DNA of 64,000 bases from Desulfobulbaceae bacterium (GCA_024636345.1 JAGXHG010000026.1:49918-113917), one strand, 5' to 3'; counted from the first letter of the stretch, positions 9,292 to 18,906 are shown. The notes: generated by a model not told the origin, from the sequence alone. Translations and numbers: made by a program.

Positions 9292-9330
9292 ATACTGTTA
9301 ATCCAACCCCATTTAATTGTGGGAACTAAA
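9292..9330 (+). mobile_element. Remnant of the 3' end of an IS481-like element
   Basis: About 39 bases match the end of the transposase remnant at 14731-14770 almost base for base (shared core TACTGTTAATCCA and CATTTAATTGTGGGA), with two single-base length differences that break the frame. Both copies have the same orientation. The rest of the gap, 9331-9575, shows nothing I can recognise. The two copies bracket the pse gene block. Confidence 0.6.
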
Positions 9331-9575
9331 GAGGTAATTCATTATTGACTCACTGTTTCTGTAAAAAGATTGAAACTCCCGCATATTATACGGGTAGGAT
9401 TTTGCCAGCAGTTGGCTTGAAATACCGTGGGGAAAACCATGCAAGATGCGAAAATGAGTGTCATTATGTTTTTTGATTAGCTGAGTATCAGCTTCATATT
9501 ATGATGCAAAGAAATCTACCTAAATTAACTATACATTTAGCTCCAGAAGGAGAGCAAAAGGCCTCGTCTCTCTGC

Positions 9576-10805
9576 TTAGTAGACATGGACGCTGTCATAA
9601 AATTTAACGATTTTCTCTTCAGGAACTCCTATCATCAAGGCACTCTGGGCAATAGCCTCCTGCCCTCCATAACTGGAGACCACGAGGGTTGTCTGAGACC
9701 AATCTAGCTGCGACAGGCAACTGGGGTCATAAATCGAAATTCCACGCCAGCTGCGTCCCTGTTTCAATTTATCGGAATCGACAATCACACAATCTCTATC
9801 AGGTGACATTTCTAATAGCTGGGTCACCTGATAGAGAAATTCAAGATGCATCCCCCCTCCCCAGATCACGAGACGGTCGGTAGCGGGGACAACGGATAAC
9901 TTTTCACTGACAGAACGAACGACGGAATACCACCAACTCAGATAGTCGAGCGACCGGTTCAGATCACTAGGATCTGCAACAATATTTTCTTCAGCTACAC
10001 ATGGAGTCGCCAGTACCCTATACCCGTTATAATCAGCGGCCTCCATCTCATCAACGATAGCCCATCCGGAAAGTTTCATGGCGTTTGCAAAACTGTTACG
10101 GCTAAAGTGAGTCATATGTTGAACAGAGAAGAATCCGTTGATATCGTTGGTTTTCCCATTCTCTAAGATGGGAATCTCAAGCACCAATTTGGTGTTTCCG
10201 TGTGAGAATTGGCGCAGATTTTTTAGGGCGGCAACGGGATCAGGCAAATGTTCAAGAACATGGTACATGGTGATGACATCAGGAGCCTCTTGGGGGCAAA
10301 AATTCTCAAAATCACCATGAATAAACTGAATATTTTTGTCCGAAAACAGATCGCGCCCTCGTTCGATTGCCGGAGCATCTATGTCAAAACCAACTTTATG
10401 AATATGATCAGGAAGTTCGGACAAAAATCTGCCGTCATAGCAACCGACATCAAGCAAGTTCAGACCCGGTTTGAGTAATTCTCTTGTTGCCAGCCAGTCT
10501 CTTTGTTCCTGAGATCTTACGGAAGTCGCACCATAGGAACATCCCGCTTCTGCAAACAGAACACGAAATCCGTATGAGGAGTATCCCGGATTGAGGTAGA
10601 TTGCAAAACAGAGACGACACTGCACCTGATGGAGCGTCATCCGCTTTGGAAGACAGACAGAATCCGAAAAAAATTGAAAATCCTTCAGCGTCAGCAGAAT
10701 TCTATTGCCCAGTGATTGACAGACGGGACAAGCCCGGGATTGTCCCGTGGCTGAATTCGATCCGTTTCCGTGAAAGGAATCGATGGAACACCAGGTTAGG
10801 CTCAT
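9576..10805 (-). CDS. Class I SAM methyltransferase with N-terminal zinc-ribbon-like region (C-methyltransferase-like)
   Basis: 409 residues. The N-terminus has ACPVCQS...QCRLC, the four-cysteine zinc-binding region of sugar C-methyltransferases such as TylC3. The central part is a Methyltransf_11/23-like fold: LNLLDVGCYDGRFL (motif I), VGFDIDAPAIERG, and ITMYHVLEHLPDP. The C-terminal ~130 residues contain RLVIWGGGMHLEFL and CVIVDSDKLKQGRSW, resembling the C-terminal domain of the same family. It lies 23 bases downstream of pseF on the same strand, so it may methylate a sugar linked to pseudaminic acid or its carrier. The target is not provable here. Confidence 0.75.
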   Translation of the reverse strand: MSLTWCSIDSFHGNGSNSATGQSRACPVCQSLGNRILLTLKDFQFFSDSVCLPKRMTLHQVQCRLCFAIYLNPGYSSYGFRVLFAEAGCSYGATSVRSQEQRDWLATRELLKPGLNLLDVGCYDGRFLSELPDHIHKVGFDIDAPAIERGRDLFSDKNIQFIHGDFENFCPQEAPDVITMYHVLEHLPDPVAALKNLRQFSHGNTKLVLEIPILENGKTNDINGFFSVQHMTHFSRNSFANAMKLSGWAIVDEMEAADYNGYRVLATPCVAEENIVADPSDLNRSLDYLSWWYSVVRSVSEKLSVVPATDRLVIWGGGMHLEFLYQVTQLLEMSPDRDCVIVDSDKLKQGRSWRGISIYDPSCLSQLDWSQTTLVVSSYGGQEAIAQSALMIGVPEEKIVKFYDSVHVY

Positions 10806-10828
10806 TTAATTCGATCCTTTTTCAATCA

Positions 10829-11593
10829 TTAATTACTCTTTTTAGTCATGTTGCTGTTCTTCAATGAGGGGGGAGGCGGGGCGTCGTTGTTACCAGCTGG
10901 AAGATTCAATGAACGCCATGCTTCAAACATCAGCTCAGCACGCTGCCAATCTTCTAACGTATCGATATCCTGAACTTGACATCTGGGAAGGATCAACGCA
11001 ACGGCTGCATCTGAAAATGCCGACACGCCACTGAGGCAAGCATCAGTTCTTGCCCAGTAGAATTGGCCAGCATCATGATATGCATGCTCCAAATCCTGTG
11101 ATCGTGTGGTGTAATGTTCCGGTTGAAACATTTCAACTCTGCCATTTTTGGTAATCTTGATGGCACGCTGGATTGGGAAAGGGAAACTCGTCGCCGTGAA
11201 TACAATCTGACTGCCGCTCTCCAAAAGTAAGTCCAAGCCATTAATCAGATCAGTGGGCTGTATGAACGGAGCAGTGGCGTAGATGGTACAAACGAACTCG
11301 ATCGGCCCCAGATTTTTGATGCCCCATTCAAGAGCATGTTGAGCTACTGCGCCTGTCCCGACATAATCATCGGCAAGCTCTGCCGGTCGCATGAACGGCA
11401 CTTCCGCACCCCACTGTATAGCAACCTCGGCAATCTCGTCATCGTCGGTGGAAACAATAATGTGATCAAATAAGTCGGAATTCTTAGCAGCCTCAATCGA
11501 CCACGCTATCATCGGTTTGCCACAAAAGGGTTTAATGTTCTTGCGTGGGATACGCTTGCTTCCGCCACGAGCTGGGATAATAGCAATTTTCAT
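10829..11593 (-). CDS. pseF: Pseudaminic acid cytidylyltransferase
   Basis: 254 residues. The start MKIAIIPARGGSKRIPRKNIKPF is the CMP-sugar synthetase signature, with the Mg-CTP loop ARGGSKRIPRKN. Further motifs are IIVSTDDDEIAEVA, MRPAELADDYVGTG and VCTIYATAPF. It activates pseudaminic acid (or a related nonulosonate) with CTP in the cytoplasm. Its start overlaps the pseC stop in an ATGA arrangement. The combination with PseB and PseC makes the pseudaminic assignment better than NeuA or LegF. The C-terminal tail is proline/asparagine-rich and probably disordered. Confidence 0.88.
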   Translation of the reverse strand: MKIAIIPARGGSKRIPRKNIKPFCGKPMIAWSIEAAKNSDLFDHIIVSTDDDEIAEVAIQWGAEVPFMRPAELADDYVGTGAVAQHALEWGIKNLGPIEFVCTIYATAPFIQPTDLINGLDLLLESGSQIVFTATSFPFPIQRAIKITKNGRVEMFQPEHYTTRSQDLEHAYHDAGQFYWARTDACLSGVSAFSDAAVALILPRCQVQDIDTLEDWQRAELMFEAWRSLNLPAGNNDAPPPPSLKNSNMTKKSN

Positions 11594-12747
11594 ATACTTG
11601 CCTCTCGTACCGCCTCCACCACTTTATCTTGCTGAGCATCCGTCAGACCCGGATACATCGGCAAACTGATGGCTTCGGCGTAGTAGTGATTCGCCTCTGG
11701 AAAATTTTCCGGTTTGAAACCCATATGCTGGTAGTAGGGTTGAGTATGTACCGGGATGTAATGTAAATTGACGCCAATGTTCTGTTCGCGCAGTGATTCA
11801 AACACCTGCAGATGGGTTTTCTGAATCTTTTCCAGTTGAAGACGAATCACATAAAGATGCCATCCAGAATAACTGTCAGGATGCTGCCAGGGTGTAATAA
11901 CTGACAGACCAGAGAACATCTGATCGTATCGTCTGGCGATGGCGTTTCGTTTAGAGACAAATTCGTCCAATCGGTGCATTTGGCTCAAACCGAGCGCGGC
12001 TTGTATATCTGTCATGCGGTAGTTGAATCCCAGGTCGACTTGCTGATAGTACCAAGGGCCATCCGGTACATGAGTCATATCGGCTGCATCGCGAGTAATG
12101 CCGTGGCTACGAAGCAACTGCATGCGCTTTGCTAACTGGCCATCATTGGTTACCGCCATCCCGCCTTCACCTGTGGTGATGATCTTGACCGGGTGGAAAC
12201 TGAACACGGTGATATCACTGTAGCGGCAGTTGCCGACAGGTTCGTTTTGGTAGCGACCGCCGATGGCATGCGAGGCATCTTCAATGATCTTGAAGCCATA
12301 TTGCCGACTGAGTGCGTGAATGACGGCCATTTCACAGGGCTGCCCACACAGATGAACGGGGATCACCACCTTGGGTAACTGCCCAATTTTTTCAGCGTAA
12401 GCCAGTTTTTCTGCCAGCCGCTCCACACTCAAACTATAGGTGCGTGAATCGATGTCAACGAAATCAACTTCGGCACCGCAATACAAAGCGCAGTTGGCAC
12501 TGGCCACAAAGGTAATCGGTGTTGTCCAAACCACATCGCCTTTACCAACACCTAAAGCCAGACATGCAATATGTAGGGCACTGGTGGCGCTATTAACCGC
12601 TACCGCATGCTGCGCACCACAGTAACCGGCCACCTCAGTTTCAAATGCAGGAACAAACGGTCCCTGGGTCAGGAAGTCTGAACGCAATACTTCTACGACC
12701 GCGTCAATGTCGGCCTGGCTGATATCTTGTCGACCGTAGGGAATCAT
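11590..12747 (-). CDS. pseC: UDP-4-amino-4,6-dideoxy-N-acetyl-beta-L-altrosamine transaminase
   Basis: 385 residues. A DegT/DnrJ/EryC1 PLP aminotransferase that starts MIPYGRQDISQADIDAVVEVL, typical of PseC. Other landmarks are AVNSATSALHIACLALGVG, IIEDASHAIGGRY, and the PLP lysine in VFSFHPVKIITTGEGG, followed by NYRMTDIQAALGLSQ. It transfers an amino group from glutamate to C4 of the PseB product. It is separated from pseB by only 5 bases and overlaps pseF, forming a tight pseB-pseC-pseF operon. Confidence 0.9.
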   Translation of the reverse strand: MIPYGRQDISQADIDAVVEVLRSDFLTQGPFVPAFETEVAGYCGAQHAVAVNSATSALHIACLALGVGKGDVVWTTPITFVASANCALYCGAEVDFVDIDSRTYSLSVERLAEKLAYAEKIGQLPKVVIPVHLCGQPCEMAVIHALSRQYGFKIIEDASHAIGGRYQNEPVGNCRYSDITVFSFHPVKIITTGEGGMAVTNDGQLAKRMQLLRSHGITRDAADMTHVPDGPWYYQQVDLGFNYRMTDIQAALGLSQMHRLDEFVSKRNAIARRYDQMFSGLSVITPWQHPDSYSGWHLYVIRLQLEKIQKTHLQVFESLREQNIGVNLHYIPVHTQPYYQHMGFKPENFPEANHYYAEAISLPMYPGLTDAQQDKVVEAVREASI

Positions 12748-12752
12748 GGATG

Positions 12753-13751
12753 TCAGTTCTTGCCGATCTTTTCGCGATTTTGCTCAATCCATCCACGTAA
12801 AGTTTCAATGCTCATCCACTCAGTATTGTTATCTGAACAATAAGTGAAATCAGGGGGTACCAACCGACCCGCACCAATACGCTCAGGGTCTTGGCACCAC
12901 TTATGGATCGCGGGCAGGATTTTGTAGTGCTCGGCATATTCGTAGGTGTAAAGTGCGTCCTCGGCACTAATCATCTGCTCATGGAGCTTTTCACCGGGAC
13001 GAATACCGACGATGTCATGCCTCGCATCGGGTGCAATTGCGCGGGCGATATCAGTGACCTTCATGGAAGGGATCTTTTTCACATAGATCTCTCCACCAAC
13101 CATGTCATCAAAGGCATGCCAGACGAGATCCACTCCCTGCTCCAGGCTGATCATGAAGCGGGTCATGCGTTCATCGGTAATCGGTAACACCCCCTTATCG
13201 GCAAGGGAGAGGAAGAAAGGGATCACCGAGCCGCGCGAGCCCATGACGTTCCCGTAACGCACCACCCCAAAGCGGGTATCATTTTTCCCCGCATACGAAT
13301 TACCAGCGATGAAAAGCTTATCGGAGGTCAGCTTAGTGGCTCCGTACAAATTCACGGGACTGCTGGCCTTGTCGGTCGAAAGCGCCACCAAACGCTTAAC
13401 CCCTTGATCAATACAGGTATCGATGAGGTTCATGGCACCGATCACATTGGTTTTAACGCACTCGAAGGGGTTGTATTCCGCCGTTGGCACGATTTTGGTG
13501 GCAGCCGCATGAACCACGTAATTGATGCCGTTGAGGGCACGCGACAAACGATCTTTATCACGCACATCGCCAATAAAAAAACGTACTCGTTTGTCATCGC
13601 CATAGAGTTTAGCCATTTCCCATTGCTTCATTTCATCACGCGAGTAGATGACCAGACGACGCAGATTATATTTAGCTAAAGTCAGAGGAACAAAGGTATG
13701 ACCAAAAGAACCAGTACCCCCGGTAATCAAAATGGATGAGTTTGTTAACAT
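12753..13751 (-). CDS. pseB: UDP-N-acetylglucosamine 4,6-dehydratase (inverting)
   Basis: 332 residues from the ATG at 13751 (MLTNSSILITGGTGSFG). The open frame extends 42 codons upstream, but that extension is not family-like. Signatures: GGTGSFGHTF (NAD binding), YSRDEMKQWEM, VVHAAATKIVPTAEYNP, LSTDKASSPVNLYGATK with the catalytic Lys and the Y-x-x-x-K, and RYGNVMGSRGSVIPFF. It starts pseudaminic acid synthesis by C4,C6 dehydration and C5 inversion of UDP-GlcNAc. PseG, PseH and PseI are not in the window, so the pathway must be completed elsewhere. Confidence 0.92.
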   Translation of the reverse strand: MLTNSSILITGGTGSFGHTFVPLTLAKYNLRRLVIYSRDEMKQWEMAKLYGDDKRVRFFIGDVRDKDRLSRALNGINYVVHAAATKIVPTAEYNPFECVKTNVIGAMNLIDTCIDQGVKRLVALSTDKASSPVNLYGATKLTSDKLFIAGNSYAGKNDTRFGVVRYGNVMGSRGSVIPFFLSLADKGVLPITDERMTRFMISLEQGVDLVWHAFDDMVGGEIYVKKIPSMKVTDIARAIAPDARHDIVGIRPGEKLHEQMISAEDALYTYEYAEHYKILPAIHKWCQDPERIGAGRLVPPDFTYCSDNNTEWMSIETLRGWIEQNREKIGKN

Positions 13752-13788
13752 GTCATAAGCCCGTATTGCATATTTATAAAAATGATTG

Positions 13789-14130
13789 TCAACCCGAAGT
13801 TTCGAATTGTTCCGGCAGGACGGAAACAAACGCTTCAAATAGAGCGATCTTGATGGCGCGCTGCACTTCCATATCATCTATCTATTTATTTGGAATCCCA
13901 AAAGCCATATCACATCTGAGCGTATCACCAGTAAGATAAGATAAATGGATTTGAGCACATAGCCAATCTAATCCTGCCATTGACGTAATGATAATGCAAC
14001 TTTTTTCTATAAATTCGTTACCCCTTCATTCCATTTTGCCGATATCTTTAATAGCGCTACCAGGCGGAGACATCAAAACCATTGCCGTCCATGCACGTTG
14101 CCCATTGATAAAATAGTCAATATGAGCTGA
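13789..14130 (-). pseudogene. Possible decayed gene of unknown identity
   Basis: In one minus-strand frame three open stretches follow each other, separated only by single stops: about 34 codons ending GKME (TGA at 14026-14028), about 47 codons including MAGLDWLCAQIHLSYLTG (TAG at 13882-13884), and 27 codons starting MEVQRAIKIALFEAFVS (stop 13789-13791). Residue composition looks protein-like, but I do not recognise a family. It could be a gene broken by point mutations or chance. The surrounding 13.75-14.43 kb gap otherwise shows nothing except the transposase remnant that follows. Confidence 0.25.
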
Positions 14131-14432
14131 TTAACAACGACTGGCCTTGCAATGAAGGGCCGACTATGGCTGATAGCTGGAAAGAGCCAATGCGGTAAGG
14201 TTTAAGAAAAATGAAGTGATACTGGGGACTCTTGGGGAGTTTTTATAGTTCCTTGTCTTTTAATGTCTCGTATTGTAAAGTATTTTCTGCAGTTGTGGTT
14301 GAGAAATCTATTGACGTGTTTGTCGAAAATCGTTTCTAGCACCATTGTCATCCATAACTAGGAAAGACATAACCACTTCTCCTGACCGGATTGAACCGCC
14401 AAACGGTACCATGAAACTTGTTTTTTTCCTGA

Positions 14433-14774
14433 TTGTTACTTTGCAATGCGAGAGATTACCATCCTTTCGGCAAAATCTGCCAGGAACAACAGACGGAACA
14501 TCGTACCACACTGGTCAAACACCCGTGGACAAACGGCATGGTCGAAGCGATGAATAAGAAAATCAAAGTGAATACCGTCAAACGCTTCCACTACGACAGT
14601 GTGGAGGCACCCAAACAACATTTATACGCATATATTCTAAATTATAATTTTAACCTCAAATTACGCGCTATTGGAAGGGTCCCGCCCTTTGAGGCAATGC
14701 GTCACTTGTATAATAAATCGCCTTCTGTTTTTACTGTTAATCCAGCCCATTTAATTGTGGGACTAAACAAGTAG
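14433..14774 (+). pseudogene. IS481-type transposase, C-terminal fragment
   Basis: 113 codons, homologous from about residue 5. The fragment contains YHPFGKICQEQQTEHR, LVKHPWTNGMVEAMNKKIK (with the last catalytic glutamate of the DDE integrase core), KQHLYAYILNYNFNLKLRA and an F-EAM end, all typical of the IS481 family. The N-terminal helix-turn-helix and both catalytic aspartates are missing, so it cannot be active. Its last ~40 bases recur at 9292-9330. No intact terminal inverted repeat was found on either side. Confidence 0.75.
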
Positions 14775-14796
14775 GCAGTTTCTCCAGAGGGTTCAT

Positions 14797-16131
14797 ATGC
14801 GAGCATTTCATCACATCCCTCAATGCTTTAATGAGGACATTTATGATGCTAACATGTCCATTATTCGCCGACGATGGCCCGATATTTATGTTCTTCTAAC
14901 TAACTGCGAAGATATTGAACATGTTGAAATTGATGTCAGCTATTCAGTGCCGACATTAGTTGTTGATGGGATACATCTGTCAAGTGTGTTTGATCCTGTT
15001 CGCGAGGCAGAATTACAGGCATCTTTGATTACCAAAGATTCTGAGAAAGTATGGGTTTATGGTATTGGGACAGGAGCCCTGCCGAGACAGTTGTTGGCAG
15101 GAAAGATTACGCATTTATTTGCAGTTATTATATCACCTGCTGTATCACGCCATGTTCTTGGTTTCTTTGATCAAACCGATTGGCTGTCTGACTCTCGTCT
15201 GACTCTTCTTTCAGCAACATCTGACCAAAATGTTCATTTTCCATTCTGCGTGGTTCCTTCTGAGCTGTTTCTGGCCAGTGATTCTTCCTCTCGTTTACGT
15301 GACAATATATATCTGGAACTGCAAACACCGCACATTAAAGCACAGCATGCAAACAAAAGATTCTTTTTAGAAGAAAAGATATTCACCCAATCCGAATTCA
15401 TTCGCTCCGATGGTGATGTCGCAGAGCTTTTTGGCACGGCAAAGGGCGATATTTTTATCGTTGCCGGAGCCGGCCCCACCCTGGATGAACATTTTGATTG
15501 GCTCAGCAGAAATCGAAAAAAAGTTCGCATTGTGAGTGTGGATGCCGCCTATAACTCGTTGAGTAAAAATGAGATATTTCCAGATGTGGTCGTAGCCATT
15601 GATGACCATGACTCTCTGCATGAACTTTTCGACCAATGCGATTTGTTAAAGGCCACACATATCCCTTTAGTTTATTTCCCTCAAGTAACAAGATCATTAC
15701 TTTCCATATGGCCCGGTCCCAGAAAAACAGCCTATACCATGTCTCCTTTACATGAAAAGATCAAAAAAGAAATCCCTAAAGGGAACCTCTACACATCTGG
15801 GAGTGTTATCCATACGGCTGTTGACTTAGCTGTCAAAATGGGTGCCGGTACCATTATTTTTCTAGGAGCCGATTTTTGTTATCCAGGCGGGAAAAGCCAC
15901 AGTCGCGGATCCACTCATTCAAGAAAAGTAGATCTTGAAAAAAAATCTTCGCATTGGGTCCTTAACGGCAAAGGGGAGAGAGTAGCAACCAGCACAAATT
16001 TGAGAGGATATTTACGGGACCTTGAAAATTACATTGAGACTGTTCCCGAGGTTACGTTTTATAACGCTAGCAAGAAAGGTGCGTTGATCGCTGGAACAAA
16101 ATATTTAGAGGAGCTTCATGAGCTTACGTGA
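14797..16131 (+). CDS. Motility-associated factor (Maf) glycosyltransferase, DUF115 family
   Basis: 444 residues. The central DUF115 (MptE-like) domain has DIFIVAGAGPTLDEHFDWL, RIVSVDAAYNSL, PDVVVAIDDHDSL, TSGSVIHTAVDLAVKMG and IIFLGADFCYPGGKSHSRG. Maf proteins transfer pseudaminic or legionaminic acid from CMP to Ser/Thr of flagellin in the cytoplasm. It has CAGAGG upstream of the ATG at 14797, and its end overlaps the next small gene by 14 bases. It sits between the pse genes and flagellin, which fits a role in flagellin glycosylation. Confidence 0.85.
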   Translation: MRAFHHIPQCFNEDIYDANMSIIRRRWPDIYVLLTNCEDIEHVEIDVSYSVPTLVVDGIHLSSVFDPVREAELQASLITKDSEKVWVYGIGTGALPRQLLAGKITHLFAVIISPAVSRHVLGFFDQTDWLSDSRLTLLSATSDQNVHFPFCVVPSELFLASDSSSRLRDNIYLELQTPHIKAQHANKRFFLEEKIFTQSEFIRSDGDVAELFGTAKGDIFIVAGAGPTLDEHFDWLSRNRKKVRIVSVDAAYNSLSKNEIFPDVVVAIDDHDSLHELFDQCDLLKATHIPLVYFPQVTRSLLSIWPGPRKTAYTMSPLHEKIKKEIPKGNLYTSGSVIHTAVDLAVKMGAGTIIFLGADFCYPGGKSHSRGSTHSRKVDLEKKSSHWVLNGKGERVATSTNLRGYLRDLENYIETVPEVTFYNASKKGALIAGTKYLEELHELT

Positions 16132-16387
16132 TATTTCTCAACAGCTGACTGAAGTGGCCAGCGGCTATAGACAGGGACTGGAAGGACATGGTAGCTTAAA
16201 GCTGGTGCAACTCATCGAGATGCTGCTGCCGGAGTTGACTGACTTTCCTCCGACGAGCTTATCAACGTTAAACCATTTATTAACGCAGGCCATGGAGGCC
16301 TTAAGCCGACGCGACTATCTTTTTGTTGCGGATTTGTTGGAATATCCCATCAAGGATGCCATTGATAACTATATCAAAATCAAATGA
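16118..16387 (+). CDS. Small helical hypothetical protein between two maf genes
   Basis: 89 residues, largely alpha-helical by composition (SLRDISQQLTEVASGYRQGL, LVQLIEMLLPELTDF, LTQAMEALSRRDYLFVADLLE). No cysteines, no signal peptide, no recognised family. It overlaps the upstream maf by 14 bases and the downstream maf by 4, so it is clearly co-translated. Size and helical character recall small flagellar chaperone-like proteins, but that is only a guess from context. Confidence 0.7.
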   Translation: MSLRDISQQLTEVASGYRQGLEGHGSLKLVQLIEMLLPELTDFPPTSLSTLNHLLTQAMEALSRRDYLFVADLLEYPIKDAIDNYIKIK

Positions 16388-18906
16388 CAGAAAGGAGTTT
16401 TTTAGTGGAAGAATCTAATCCTTTTGAATTTGGGCCGTTTTTGACCAATAATTACGGAGACCGTTACCTTTTCCCGGTTAACCATTCCGTCTTTAATCGG
16501 CTTGGTTCCAAAGCTGTTTATGATGCAGCCTATGGAGCTCAACTTTTCAAAGAAGATACGTTTTATATTCTTATAGGCTCCGATTCCGGACTCTTAGTTG
16601 ATTACATTCTCAAGAAAGGTGTTCCCCGGAAGAGTAAATATTTATTTGTCGAACTTCCTGGCGTTTTAGAACGATTAACAGAGGTTATAGATTTCAATGA
16701 CCTTCCCAGCGAGATGGACATTGTTGAAGCTCCAAGGGTAGAACAAAAACTTCATGATCTAGATTTTACAAAATATGTATATCTAGACAGTTTGTTTGCA
16801 ATAGAAAGTTTCGCTTGCATTGATAATTTTTTTGCTGCGTATCACTCTTTATCTTTACACACCAAAAAAGCGGTTGAAGCGCTGTCCTTTGAAGAACACG
16901 CCAAGGTTGAGTCGCGTGTTTTCACAATACATCAACTGAATAATGTGACTGAGAATCCAAATTCTTCCTCATCATTAAACGGGGCCTTTCAAGGTAAGAC
17001 GGCGTTTCTTTTAGGTGGCGGCCCCTCTCTTGATGACGCACTCCCCTGGATTAAAAAAAATCGTGACAGATTTGTCCTTTTGTCTGTTTCACGTATTTGT
17101 CGCCGGTTAAAAGAAGCCGGCATCGTTCCGGATGTTGTTTTTAATGCCGACCCTAATTTTGCCAGTTACGCTTATAGCAAAGAGCTTTTCCATTTCAGCA
17201 AAGAATGTCTTTTCATTAATTTAAACCACAGCAACAGTGTGTTGTTAGGGCAGTGGACAGGGAGAAAGGCATTTATTGGTCCTCTATTCCCATGGAAGAG
17301 TCCATTAAATATTGAAGATTATGTTCCGTCAGGCCCTACTGTCTCACATGTCGCTCTAGCAAAGGCAATCGAAATGGGTTTTTCCACAATCTTATTGTCC
17401 GGAGTGGATTTATGCCATAAAGCCGATGGACAATGCCATACCAAAGGTAGCCCTGAGGACGGCCTGAACTTAAATTATGATTCTGATCTCTACGAAGTTA
17501 CAAATTACCAAGGGGATACCGTTTTCACAACTAAACAGTTTGCTTTGGGTATTGATCATTTAGAAAAAATTGCAGAAAAAGCAAAAGACCTAAAAGTTGA
17601 TATTGTGAACACCGCTGCTGAAGCAGCAATTATAAAGAATATCAGACATGAGAGCCTGGGATCTATTCAATGGCTATCTGAGTCAATATCGCCCCGCAAT
17701 ATCTTGCTCAAGCTGATACCCGAAAATAACAGTGAACAAAGGCGTAATCATTACTCCAAGGTCAAATTAGAGCTACAGAAAACTTATGCGACTCTCAAAA
17801 AAATTCAAGATCTTGTTCTGCAAGCACAAAAGGCCACCGACTCACTTTTTTCCGGAAAGATGTCCGCCGACCGATTCAAGTTTAAAAAGAAATTAGATAA
17901 AATCGAAAAGACATTGAACAATAAGTATGGTTCTCTTGCCAAGTTGATTAAATCATTTGGTATCCGTGATTTTTTCAAGGCTGTTTACTCCGGCTCTAAG
18001 GAGTGGGCCGATGAAGAAATAAAGCAGATGACAATTCTTTACTATAAAGCCTATGCAAAAAGCGTCTCAGAGCTATTAGAAGTCATCGACAGATGTCTTG
18101 CAAGAGTCAATGTCAGGGTTGAAGAGGAAAAGGAAGAGCCAGACTATGATGTAATTTTTCAGCAATGGATAAAAGATAAGCAATTCGGTAGATTCAAGTT
18201 TTTTGAACAGTTGTCAACAGATGGCCTGACTTTTCAGAAGCAGTCAACAGAGGACTTCTTTGCAGATATAAAGAAACAGTTTTCAGAGCAAATGCAGCCA
18301 GGATGGGGTTATCCAACGACAGATATTAAAAAAATTAATTTTGCCCTCTACCGGGGGATGGTGAGAAAGTTTTTCAAGTCCCACCATGAAAAGGATCTGT
18401 TTAATATTATTAATCAGTTAGACTTCTCTGAAGATATTGAGGCGATTCCTTTGAAATTTTTAGCCGAAGGGTATGGCCATGAATTACATGGCCACACCGA
18501 TGCAGCTCTTGATTCATATCAAAAAGTCATAGAATATGAGAGTTCGCCAGTTGTTGAAGACGCCTTGAATCGGATTGTTTCTCTTTCTTTAGAGGCTAAC
18601 AATTTTGATGATGCAAGATTAGGCCTTGAATATCTTTCCGGGGTTTCCGATAATTACCTGATTCCCTATGCTGATCTGTTATGGATTGTAGGGGAACGCT
18701 TCCAAGCCTTAGATCTTTTTGCGGTTTATCTCGGGAAAGTTCCTAGCGATATCAGTGTGATGCTGAAACTTGCTCTCTACTATCTGGAATTAAATTCATT
18801 AGACGGCGCGGAGATGGCGGTGAACCATGTGCTGAGTCTTGAGCCGGATAACTCGCTCGCATTAAACCTTTTTAAGCAGATAACTGAGAGGAAAGTTTTG
18901 CAATAA
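16384..18906 (+). CDS. Large Maf-family flagellin glycosyltransferase with helical and TPR-like C-terminus
   Basis: 840 residues. The DUF115 core (about 200-410) carries GKTAFLLGGGPSLDDALPWI, PDVVFNADPNFASYAYSK, GPTVSHVALAKAIEMG and ILLSGVDLCHKADGQCHTKG. Residues ~450-620 are charged and coiled-coil-like, and the C-terminal ~150 form TPR-like helices (LALYYLELNSLDGAEMAVNHVLSLEPDN). The ATG at 16384 overlaps the upstream stop; a GTG at 16405 with AAGGAG ahead of it is an alternative start. Together with the first Maf it gives two candidate transferases for a single flagellin. Confidence 0.85.
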   Translation: MTERSFLVEESNPFEFGPFLTNNYGDRYLFPVNHSVFNRLGSKAVYDAAYGAQLFKEDTFYILIGSDSGLLVDYILKKGVPRKSKYLFVELPGVLERLTEVIDFNDLPSEMDIVEAPRVEQKLHDLDFTKYVYLDSLFAIESFACIDNFFAAYHSLSLHTKKAVEALSFEEHAKVESRVFTIHQLNNVTENPNSSSSLNGAFQGKTAFLLGGGPSLDDALPWIKKNRDRFVLLSVSRICRRLKEAGIVPDVVFNADPNFASYAYSKELFHFSKECLFINLNHSNSVLLGQWTGRKAFIGPLFPWKSPLNIEDYVPSGPTVSHVALAKAIEMGFSTILLSGVDLCHKADGQCHTKGSPEDGLNLNYDSDLYEVTNYQGDTVFTTKQFALGIDHLEKIAEKAKDLKVDIVNTAAEAAIIKNIRHESLGSIQWLSESISPRNILLKLIPENNSEQRRNHYSKVKLELQKTYATLKKIQDLVLQAQKATDSLFSGKMSADRFKFKKKLDKIEKTLNNKYGSLAKLIKSFGIRDFFKAVYSGSKEWADEEIKQMTILYYKAYAKSVSELLEVIDRCLARVNVRVEEEKEEPDYDVIFQQWIKDKQFGRFKFFEQLSTDGLTFQKQSTEDFFADIKKQFSEQMQPGWGYPTTDIKKINFALYRGMVRKFFKSHHEKDLFNIINQLDFSEDIEAIPLKFLAEGYGHELHGHTDAALDSYQKVIEYESSPVVEDALNRIVSLSLEANNFDDARLGLEYLSGVSDNYLIPYADLLWIVGERFQALDLFAVYLGKVPSDISVMLKLALYYLELNSLDGAEMAVNHVLSLEPDNSLALNLFKQITERKVLQ

